Assembly: GCA_900552385.1 (NCBI GenBank)
Contig: URZI01000001.1
Span: forward strand, 1-64,000
Source of the DNA: an uncultured Collinsella sp.
GTDB taxonomy: Bacteria > Actinomycetota > Coriobacteriia > Coriobacteriales > Coriobacteriaceae
DNA: 64,000 bases
Direction of reading: 5' to 3'
Position numbers and translations under genes: made by a program. The notes beneath the pieces were generated by a model. That model saw nothing but the letters and a program-made list of their open reading frames with translations, did not search any database and was not told the DNA's origin. Below are positions 40,709 to 47,142 of this stretch, one piece after another (the first letter of the stretch is position 1; each line of letters opens with the position of its first letter).

Positions 40709-41842
40709 ATGCAGCATTCGAATCATCGCACCGCAGTGCTCATTGCGTCGAAGCCGGCTCGTATCATCACGAGCGCCGTGCTCGCCGTTGCGCTAACGGC
40801 CACGCCGATGCTCTCCCCCGTTGCGGCGTATGCCGCCTCGCAGGCAACGCAGGACCAGCTTTCCGCAGCCCAGCAGAAGATTGAAGCCGCCACGAGCGCC
40901 TACAACGACGCCCGCACCAAACTCGATGACCTGCAAAAGCAGATTGATTCCAATGAGGCAAGCATCGAGGAAATCGAGGCTAAGCTTCCCGAGCAGCAGG
41001 CCAAGGCAAGCTCCGCCATGCGCGATCTGTACAAGTATCAGAAGGGCACCAATCCCATCGTGAGCTTCCTGGTCAACGCGCAGAGCCTGGGCGAGTTCAT
41101 CACGACCTGCAAATACACCAACCAGATCACGAGCTCGAGCGTCGACGAGATCGAAGAGCTCAATAACATGCAAACCGAACTCGAGCAGAACAAGGCCGAG
41201 CTCCAGCAGGCCAAGTCTCAACTTGAGGCAGAGCAGAAAAACGCCGAGGATGCGCTGGCGCAGGCCCAGCAGCTCCGCAGCGAGGCACAGGCAAAAGCCG
41301 AGCAGGAAAATGCCGCCGAGCTTGCCAAGCTTGAGGCCGATAAGGCCGCTGCCGCCGAGAAGCTCTCGGGCGAGGGCGTAAGCGGCAGCAATTCCAGCAG
41401 CCAGGCCACCAACACCAACACCACCATCGACACCACGGTGAACAGCTCCAATACTGGTAGCTCCGATTACGATTCGTTCATTAATGAGTGGACAGGCCGC
41501 ATCGACAATTATCTCGCCGGCTCCCCCATGGCAGGCCAGGGCTATAACTTTGCCGTCGCCGCTTGGAATACCGGCGTCGACCCCCGTTGGTCCCCCGCCA
41601 TCGCCTGCATCGAGAGCACCAAGGGTGCTTATTGCGCCAATTCTTTCAACGCCTGGGGCTGGAGTGCACGTGGCGGCGGTTGGCGCAGCTTTGGCAGCTG
41701 GAGCGAGGGCATCTCCGCTCACGTTGCCTATCTAGGCGCCAACTACGGCTCCACCCTTACCCCGGCAGCAGCCAAAAAGTACTGCCCGCCCACGTGGCAG
41801 GACTGGTACAACAAAGTCGCCGCTCAGATGAACCGCATCTAA
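40709..41842 (+). CDS. Secreted coiled-coil protein with lysozyme-like domain
   Basis: A 377-aa exported protein. A signal peptide (basic start, then SAVLAVALTATPMLSPVAAYA) is followed by a long coiled coil (about 35-220; QQKIEAATSAYNDARTKLDD and similar) like PcsB/CwlO-type proteins, a Ser/Thr/Asn linker (about 225-260), and a C-terminal domain near 265-377 (GYNFAVAAWNTGVDPRWSP, ACIESTKGAYC, NAWGWSARGGGWRSFGSW). The last resembles the glucosaminidase/transglycosylase fold, with Glu in ACIESTKG as candidate catalytic residue. Probable cell-wall hydrolase in division or turnover. I start at the ATG at 40709 (AGAGGGA upstream). A terminator follows. Confidence 0.85.
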   Translation: MQHSNHRTAVLIASKPARIITSAVLAVALTATPMLSPVAAYAASQATQDQLSAAQQKIEAATSAYNDARTKLDDLQKQIDSNEASIEEIEAKLPEQQAKASSAMRDLYKYQKGTNPIVSFLVNAQSLGEFITTCKYTNQITSSSVDEIEELNNMQTELEQNKAELQQAKSQLEAEQKNAEDALAQAQQLRSEAQAKAEQENAAELAKLEADKAAAAEKLSGEGVSGSNSSSQATNTNTTIDTTVNSSNTGSSDYDSFINEWTGRIDNYLAGSPMAGQGYNFAVAAWNTGVDPRWSPAIACIESTKGAYCANSFNAWGWSARGGGWRSFGSWSEGISAHVAYLGANYGSTLTPAAAKKYCPPTWQDWYNKVAAQMNRI

Positions 41843-41852
41843 GTGCAACTGC

Positions 41853-41880
41853 AAAGGGCCCCAATGGGGCCCTTTTCTTT
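41853..41880 (+). terminator. Terminator after the secreted protein gene
   Basis: AAAGGGCCCC (41853-41862) pairs with GGGGCCCTTT (41866-41875), loop AAT, then TCTTTT. It abuts the stop codon of the opposing kinase gene. Confidence 0.9.
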
Positions 41881-43259
41881 TAGGTAGCGGAGGTATCGAC
41901 GACGCCGGTCGCATTGGCAACCGCGACTATGACGATCATGCATAGGAGCAGCGCACCCAATGCCTTGAGCCAGAGTTTCGCGAGTTTCTTGCCGCGATAG
42001 CTGTCGAGCAGCGCGAATCGCCGACGAAGACGGCGCTTATCGAGCAGCGCAAAATGCATAAGCACCATAAGGCCATCGACAAAGAAAAAATACTCGATTA
42101 TGAGAAGCCACGTCGGGTAGCTTTGGTTTGCTCCCGTGGGGTGAAAGACGGCAAAGTGACTTCCGGCAAAGAACACAAGCAGCGAGAAGAAGACGAGCGT
42201 ATTCCCAATGCGCCCCAGAGACTCCGGAACGCGAGAGAGCAGACCGCATGCAGTGGAGGCGGCAGGCCTAGGAAGCCCTGTGGGGTTCTGGAGTCCTTGG
42301 GGCGTCAACACCGTCTCCGAGGCCGGAGTACGGACAAGCACAGGCGCAGGAGGCCGCACGGGGCGACTTAGATCGTATGCCGCGCGCGTCGCCCGTCCCA
42401 ACGCTTCCGCGCTCGCAAAACGCTTGGCCGGGTCGAGCGCCATCGACATGCAGACGGCATCGGCAAGTGGAGTGGGAATGCCGCATGCCTCACATTGCTC
42501 GCGCATGTCGAGCCCTGGTTTAGGGTCGACTCCCGTCAAGCAAAAGAACAACAGGGCCCCAAGTGCGTAGACATCGCTGCGCACACTCGTCTGCCCAAAC
42601 CCATACTGCTCGGGCGGCGCATAGGGTCGCGTGCCAAACTTGACGGTGTCGGCATCGGCGCCATCGTGCCATACGCGCGCGATCCCCAGGTCGATAATCA
42701 CCAGCGATGAAAACGTCAGGCCGTCATCAGGCGTATAGTTGGCACCCGTCACGATGATATTCGACGGCTTGAGGTCACGATGGATCACCGGCGCCGACGT
42801 CTCCCCCGCCATTGCAAAACCGGCATGGAGCTCGCCCACGGCGTCGCAAAGGACAGGATACAATTCACGCGCATAATCGGGGGTGGCTCCCAGACGGTCC
42901 ACCAGCGCCCCGAGCGTCTCCCCTTCGATGTATTCCATAACCACGTTGAGCTCGTCGCCCACACGACGACAATCGACGATTCTGGGCAGGTGCTCAAAAC
43001 GCCTGCCTGCCCGCTGAACGGCAAACAGACGCTCGTATGCCCCGCCGATTTGAGCCGAAGCATCGATACGTTTACGGACAAAGGGGCCGAGCGAGCCACC
43101 GCCGGTTCCTTCAAAGTACACGAGCTCGGTTGTTTCAACGGTCGAGCGCTTAAGTACACGCTCCACGCGATAGCTGTCGTCGCAATCGAGCGACGCCAGG
43201 TGCTCGGCAAGCGCTGCGGTCAGCTCGTCATCGGAATATGTTGGGGTCTGAGTATCCAT
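41880..43259 (-). CDS. Membrane Ser/Thr protein kinase
   Basis: A 459-aa Hanks-type kinase. ATP-site Lys63 is in PFVRKRID, catalytic loop IHRDLKPSN (Asp162), metal motif DLG (Asp190) and TRPYAPPEQYG (Glu217). The glycine loop is weak (FEGTGGGSLGP). After about residue 330 three hydrophobic spans follow (LVFFSLLVFFAGSHFAVF; LIIEYFFFVDGLMVLMHF; LGALLLCMIVIVAVAN), so the kinase domain is cytosolic and membrane-tethered; there are no PASTA domains. The start at 43259 has GGAGG very close (2 nt); 43268 is possible. It follows an HTH gene by 98 bp, probably one unit. Targets unknown. Confidence 0.9.
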   Translation of the reverse strand: MDTQTPTYSDDELTAALAEHLASLDCDDSYRVERVLKRSTVETTELVYFEGTGGGSLGPFVRKRIDASAQIGGAYERLFAVQRAGRRFEHLPRIVDCRRVGDELNVVMEYIEGETLGALVDRLGATPDYARELYPVLCDAVGELHAGFAMAGETSAPVIHRDLKPSNIIVTGANYTPDDGLTFSSLVIIDLGIARVWHDGADADTVKFGTRPYAPPEQYGFGQTSVRSDVYALGALLFFCLTGVDPKPGLDMREQCEACGIPTPLADAVCMSMALDPAKRFASAEALGRATRAAYDLSRPVRPPAPVLVRTPASETVLTPQGLQNPTGLPRPAASTACGLLSRVPESLGRIGNTLVFFSLLVFFAGSHFAVFHPTGANQSYPTWLLIIEYFFFVDGLMVLMHFALLDKRRLRRRFALLDSYRGKKLAKLWLKALGALLLCMIVIVAVANATGVVDTSAT

Positions 43260-43357
43260 AGCCTCCATCATAGCGCAGGGCGCAGACACCCCATGGCATC
43301 CGCGCCCCGTTCGTTTGCATCGTTGTTCGGCAGCTCCGCCGGCTCAGATATCAGCCG

Positions 43358-43780
43358 CTAACTCACCGTCTCCTCGCCAAAGCGATACAGCTCCTCGTTG
43401 ACCTTTTGGAGGCTGCACCCGCGATCGATGCAAAAGATGATAATCGCATCGCGGCGGTCCTTGCAGTTAAGGACGCTTACCCCGGCAGCCGTCAGCGCAC
43501 GGTTAGTCTCTTTGAGCGTCAGCGCCATCGCAAAGGCAATCTGCAGCACCTTATTGCGGCTCGGATGCCGCGCACCGGTAAAAATCTGATAGCCAAAGGT
43601 CTCATTGAGATCGGCCATACGAACCACGCGCGAGCGCTCCAAGCCCTTTTCCTGCAGTAGCTGCTTCAGGTAGTTCGAAAGCGACGGGGCGGCAAAGTCG
43701 TGTTCTTTGATATAGCCATCGATGTTTGGCGCGTCGAGAAGCTCATTGAGTAACTCGTCAGTCAGCTTTTTATCGGGCAT
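43358..43780 (-). CDS. HTH protein paired with the kinase
   Basis: A 140-aa protein of unrecognised family. Residues about 32-100 look like an XRE-type helix-turn-helix (LSNYLKQLLQEKGLERSRVV, then NETFGYQIFTGARHPSRNKV, then LQIAFAMALTLKETNRAL), followed by a helical tail with CKDRRDAIIIFCIDRGCSLQ. It lies directly upstream of the Ser/Thr kinase on the same strand, so it may be a phosphorylation target or adaptor rather than a free repressor (inference). GGAGGTGAAGT precedes the ATG. Confidence 0.72.
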   Translation of the reverse strand: MPDKKLTDELLNELLDAPNIDGYIKEHDFAAPSLSNYLKQLLQEKGLERSRVVRMADLNETFGYQIFTGARHPSRNKVLQIAFAMALTLKETNRALTAAGVSVLNCKDRRDAIIIFCIDRGCSLQKVNEELYRFGEETVS

Positions 43781-43819
43781 ACGACTTCACCTCCCATACG
43801 GCGCAACGGTAGCGACATG

Positions 43820-44365
43820 CTAGGCCAACACCCAGCTTGCAGTGGCAGACTTATCAAACATGTTGGCAAAATACAGTGCCTTCTTGATATCGCCATCAAA
43901 GTAGATATTGCCCGCCACAGAGCCACCAGCGGCAAGGGTACCAGACTGCAGCTCATCGGAGCCCTCGCTGTAGTAACCCTGATTCTGCTGAGCGCCGTTA
44001 GCGTCCTCGCCCTTCCAGTCGTAGATGTTGTAATCTGCGCCCTCATCACCATTGTTGACGTACGTGACGTGAATGCCCGTCATGGTCGAACCGTCATAAT
44101 TTGTGAGGCCGGGCTGGACGGAATCGACAACGACGGAAAGACCGGCAGCCGTGGTCACCGTCGCACCAACCGCCAGGTCAGTCGTAGACTGCTCTTCCTT
44201 CTTCGCCTCTTCCTTCTTGTCGCCATCGCCAGCGTCCTCGGTGACGGTCGCCTTATCGCTACCACAACCGGTAAGAAGACCGGCAGTCCCCAAGGCGACG
44301 GTGGCGAATGCGCCCAGTGCAGCGCGACGGCTCAGCAGCACTTCGTTTTCAAGCTTTTTCATCAT
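43820..44365 (-). CDS. Lipoprotein with DUF4352-like domain
   Basis: A 181-aa exported lipoprotein. The N-terminus has a twin-arginine-like SRRAALGAFATVALG run and the lipobox LLTGC with Cys34. A Lys/Glu/Asp-rich spacer follows, then about 120 residues with TVTTAAGLSVVVDSV, MTGIHVTYVNNGDEG and LAAGGSVAGNIYFDG, typical of DUF4352 (immunoglobulin-like) lipoproteins of Gram-positives. Its ribosome site AGGAAGG lies in the 3' arm of a perfect 14-bp hairpin. It precedes the HTH-kinase pair on the same strand, so all three may be co-expressed. Ligand unknown. Confidence 0.8.
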   Translation of the reverse strand: MMKKLENEVLLSRRAALGAFATVALGTAGLLTGCGSDKATVTEDAGDGDKKEEAKKEEQSTTDLAVGATVTTAAGLSVVVDSVQPGLTNYDGSTMTGIHVTYVNNGDEGADYNIYDWKGEDANGAQQNQGYYSEGSDELQSGTLAAGGSVAGNIYFDGDIKKALYFANMFDKSATASWVLA

Positions 44366-44367
44366 GC

Positions 44368-44421
44368 ATCCTTCCTACGATCCGGCTACCGTGCCGGCAC
44401 ACAGCACATCGTAGGAAGGAT
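44368..44421 (-). promoter_or_regulatory. Hairpin hiding the lipoprotein ribosome site
   Basis: On the mRNA ATCCTTCCTACGAT pairs with ATCGTAGGAAGGAT (44408-44421 with 44368-44381, 14 bp perfect), with a small CCGG/CCGG stem inside the loop. The 3' arm contains the AGGAAGG ribosome site 3-5 nt before the ATG, so translation should need the hairpin opened. Confidence 0.6.
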
Positions 44422-44526
44422 TAAACTTGAATTCATTAGCTGAGAGCTAAGGCTGCGGTAAACGGCCAATGTAGTTATCCAAACGCCGAGCAAACGCACT
44501 TTGCGCAACCGTCTGCTGGCAGTGCA

Positions 44527-44850
44527 TCAACCCACCGTGACGGATTCCCCGGTAAAGGTGCTCACAAGCAACAGGATAAAGAAGGCCAAATAGCTGATGC
44601 TCAGCAGGTAGGCGATGACCAAAAAGGCAATCCATCCTACATTGGTCTTACCGTCGGCGCGGCGCTGCTCACGACTGCGATAAAGCCAAATCGTCACGCC
44701 GATAGCAGTGATAAACAGTACGAGTGCCGCCGTAGCCAGCCCAGCAAGCACAAACATCACGCCAATGCCCACAGCGATGACCGGAAGCAGCAGCAAACCG
44801 CACCCGCATCCACCCGGACTATATACGGCAGACTGTCGGCGTCGCCTCAT
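44527..44850 (-). CDS. Small membrane protein, unknown
   Basis: A 107-aa protein with three or four hydrophobic segments (LLLLPVIAVGIGVMFVLAGL; ATAALVLFITAIGVTIWL; VGWIAFLVIAYLLSISYLAF; FILLLVSTFTG) after a basic start MRRRRQ and a Cys/Gly-rich GGCGCG. I do not recognise the family. I use the ATG at 44850 with GGGGGTG upstream; a GTG at 44880 would add ten residues. It sits between higA and the lipoprotein. Confidence 0.6.
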   Translation of the reverse strand: MRRRRQSAVYSPGGCGCGLLLLPVIAVGIGVMFVLAGLATAALVLFITAIGVTIWLYRSREQRRADGKTNVGWIAFLVIAYLLSISYLAFFILLLVSTFTGESVTVG

Positions 44851-44879
44851 CGCCGCGCCACCCCCATCATCTTTGAGCA

Positions 44880-45221
44880 CTATAATGCGATAGCCTGCTG
44901 AACAGGAACGATCTTGTCGAGTTCCGGTTCGATCCGCCTTTTCTCGGCCTCAAGGTCAAACGCCACCTGAGCGCGCAGCCAATAACCATCCGTCAGGCCA
45001 AAATAACGGCAAAGACGGAGGTCGGTGTCGGCCGTCACGCGACGTTTTCCCAAGACAATCTGCCCGATACGCTGAGCCGGAATCCCAGTCTCTTTCGCAA
45101 GGCGATATTGAGAAATGCCCATGGGAACAAGAAACTCCTCTTTGAGAAGCTCACCAGGAGTCACCGGCGACAGCAAATCGGCCGAAGTCTCATCACTTGT
45201 GATAATCGACGATTTCGACAT
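44880..45221 (-). CDS. higA: HigA-type antitoxin
   Basis: A 113-aa HTH antitoxin of the HigA/VapI group. The XRE domain spans about 20-80: PGELLKEEFLVPMGISQYRLA, ETGIPAQRIGQIVLGKRRV, TADTDLRLCRYFG. It neutralises the HigB toxin and normally represses its own operon. The ATG at 45221 overlaps the end of higB (stop at 45193), typical of the toxin-first higBA order. AGGAG lies 10 nt upstream. Confidence 0.88.
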   Translation of the reverse strand: MSKSSIITSDETSADLLSPVTPGELLKEEFLVPMGISQYRLAKETGIPAQRIGQIVLGKRRVTADTDLRLCRYFGLTDGYWLRAQVAFDLEAEKRRIEPELDKIVPVQQAIAL

Positions 45222-45474
45222 TCCAAGCCATCTCCTGTCTCCACTCAAAACAGACCCGATAGCGCTCGTTAACACGGATGCTATATTGACCGGCACGATC
45301 GCCCTTCAAAGCTTCCAGGCGGTTGCCCGGTGGAACGCGAAGATCATCAAGCGAAGCACAAACCTGCAGTTGGCGAATCTTCCTCAACGCAACACGCTCA
45401 AAGGGCACGAACCTCCTGACCCGCACACCCATGGCAAAGCGTTCGGTATCCTCATCTTTATACGATGCAATCAT
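45193..45474 (-). CDS. higB: HigB-type RelE/ParE toxin
   Basis: A 93-aa toxin of the HigB/RelE fold, usually a ribosome-dependent mRNA endonuclease. The segments RKIRQLQVCASLDDLRVPPG, RLEALKGDRAGQYSIRVNER and YRVCFEW match the family core. AGGCG lies 5 nt before the ATG. First gene of the higBA unit, with a promoter (TATAAT) and a palindromic operator just upstream. Confidence 0.88.
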   Translation of the reverse strand: MIASYKDEDTERFAMGVRVRRFVPFERVALRKIRQLQVCASLDDLRVPPGNRLEALKGDRAGQYSIRVNERYRVCFEWRQEMAWNVEIVDYHK

Positions 45475-45486
45475 AGTATCGCCTTA

Positions 45487-45532
45487 CGTTAGTAACGTCA
45501 AACGTTTCTATAGACTTACATCTCTATTATAT
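45487..45532 (-). promoter_or_regulatory. higBA promoter and operator
   Basis: Minus-strand TATAAT lies at 45527-45532. The 13-bp palindrome ACGTTAGTAACGT (45487-45499) sits between it and higB, with a half-site AACGTTT (45502-45507 region) beside it. This suits HigA autorepression. Confidence 0.55.
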
Positions 45533-45576
45533 CGTACGTTTGTTCGTGTTTTCTAGAACAAATAGTCCTTTGCGCC

Positions 45577-46764
45577 TTAGTCAAGCAAAAGCAATCGTTT
45601 GTAGACATCGAGGCCTTTGAGAAGGATTTCCTCGTCGAAGAGCATGCTATCGGTATGCAGAGCGCTTGTGGCATAGGCGGGACAGCCATCCGAATCACTC
45701 GGGTTGTCTTGGTCCTCTGGCATACCCGTGCCCAGCAGGAAAAACACGCCCGGCAGATGGCGTTGATAGAACGCGAAATCCTCGGCGATCAGCAGCGGTT
45801 CCTCCACAAGCTGCAGCCCGGGCAAGGCAGGCGCGACGCTGACAAACAACTCGGGGTCGTTGTCGACCGGCGGATAGCCCTCGGCAAAGTCGAGATCATA
45901 CGTGCAGCCCGTTGCGGCACAGGCATCGTCCAGCACGCGGCGCACGCCTTCGCGCGCCCGGTCGAACATGTCGTCCGTAAACACACGCAGGCTTCCGGCC
46001 ACATGGGCCTCCCCCGCCACCGCGTTGCAAACCGTACCGGCCTGCAGCAGACCAAACTTACCGATACAGGGCTCGTCGGTGCCCAGCTCGTCCATCAGTT
46101 CGCGCTCGGCAACCAAGAACTTGGCAGCCGCCAGCGCCGCATCGTGCGACTCCTCGACCGGAACGCCATAGGTCTTAGCGATATGGATGCTCGTCCCGTG
46201 AATATGAATGTGTGTCTCACTCGAACGCGCCAGCAGCGGACCGGAACAACTCGCCAACGTGCCGGCAGGCAGATCGGGCCACACATGGAAGCCAAAAATG
46301 CGGTCAGCCCCATAGCGCTCGAACACACCGCTCTCGCATACCGTCTTGGCACCACCGGTCGTTTCCTCGGCCGGCTGGAACACAAAGAGAACGTTGCGCC
46401 TAATGGCGCCCGGCTGCTCGCGAATCGTACGGTCGACATACGTCGCGGCGGCAAGTGCCATGGCCATGTGTCCGTCATGTCCGCAAGCGTGCATCTTGCC
46501 GGGATGGATCGAGGCAAAGGCCGCTCCCGTCGCCTCCGCGATGGGCAGCGCATCCATATCGGCGCGAATCGCCGTGGCACGCGCGGCACCAACGCCAGCG
46601 TCGAAGAAAGCGCAGACGCAGCTGGGACACGGATGGGTCACCTCGCAAGCGAGCGGCGCCAACACGCCCTCGATATAGGCAATAGTCTGCGGAAGATCGA
46701 AATCGAGCTCCGGGATGCGATGGAGATCGCGGCGATAGCGACGGAGTTCTTGGAGCTCGGTCAT
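45577..46764 (-). CDS. M20 amidohydrolase, possible N-acetyl-DAP deacetylase
   Basis: A 395-aa M20/M28-type metal-dependent amidohydrolase. Metal ligands are visible in KMHACGHDGHMAMAL, FVFQPAEETTGGAK (Glu-Glu) and RADMDALP; the C-terminal LLIAEDFAFYQRHLPG and HTDSMLFDEE complete the pattern. It is divergent from the lysine operon that contains dapH, the acetyltransferase of the acetylated DAP route, so N-acetyl-LL-diaminopimelate deacetylase (YkuR/DapL type) is a good guess. Other N-acyl amino acids or hippurate are possible. GAAGGGA lies 7 nt before the ATG at 46764. Confidence 0.82.
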   Translation of the reverse strand: MTELQELRRYRRDLHRIPELDFDLPQTIAYIEGVLAPLACEVTHPCPSCVCAFFDAGVGAARATAIRADMDALPIAEATGAAFASIHPGKMHACGHDGHMAMALAAATYVDRTIREQPGAIRRNVLFVFQPAEETTGGAKTVCESGVFERYGADRIFGFHVWPDLPAGTLASCSGPLLARSSETHIHIHGTSIHIAKTYGVPVEESHDAALAAAKFLVAERELMDELGTDEPCIGKFGLLQAGTVCNAVAGEAHVAGSLRVFTDDMFDRAREGVRRVLDDACAATGCTYDLDFAEGYPPVDNDPELFVSVAPALPGLQLVEEPLLIAEDFAFYQRHLPGVFFLLGTGMPEDQDNPSDSDGCPAYATSALHTDSMLFDEEILLKGLDVYKRLLLLD

Positions 46765-46912
46765 AGAGAATCCCTTCGTGAGGCACATCTGTTGCAACTT
46801 ATTGTGATACAGGATTGCGGCACACATGTTTCCAGCATATTGCTGCATTTTTTAAACGTTATATACGAATACTCTTGTTTGGTAAAGTGCAACGTGATAG
46901 GGTCTTTACCAC

Positions 46913-47072
46913 TTGATAGAGGCGCGGGCACGAAGAGCCGCGGGCGAGCCGGCAGGCTTTGACCCCGTGGGGAGGCGAAACCCGCCGAACTGGGTTTTTC
47001 GGGCACGAACAACCTGGTGGGCCTGTGGGAAACACCCACAGGACTGTCTGCAGCAATGCGGGAGCGCTATCC
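46913..47072 (+). ncRNA. Lysine riboswitch
   Basis: The L-box aptamer pattern is clear: GATAGAGGCGCG (46915), GAAGAG, then GGGGAGGCGAAACCCGCCGAA-type core around 46970-46990, CTGGG, and the closing GACTGTC ... GGAGCGCTATC (to 47071). P1 forms from GATAG (46915-46919) and CTATC (47067-47071). It precedes lysA-dapA-dapB-dapH and should reduce their expression when lysine is abundant. Confidence 0.92.
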
Positions 47073-47135
47073 GGACATTGGGTCCACGCTATGCGGATTC
47101 GATGCGCAGATGGCGCCGTCTGGATAGCGAGGTTT
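47066..47135 (+). promoter_or_regulatory. Riboswitch expression platform
   Basis: P1 strand GCTATCC (47066-47072) can instead pair with GGATAGC (47122-47128). The competing hairpin pairs CGCTAT (47087-47092) with ATAGCG (47124-47129) and contains the stem CAGATGGC/GCCGTCTG; its end touches the GAGG ribosome site (47128-47132). No U-run follows, so control is probably at translation. Confidence 0.6.
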
Positions 47136-47142
47136 ACGGGAC

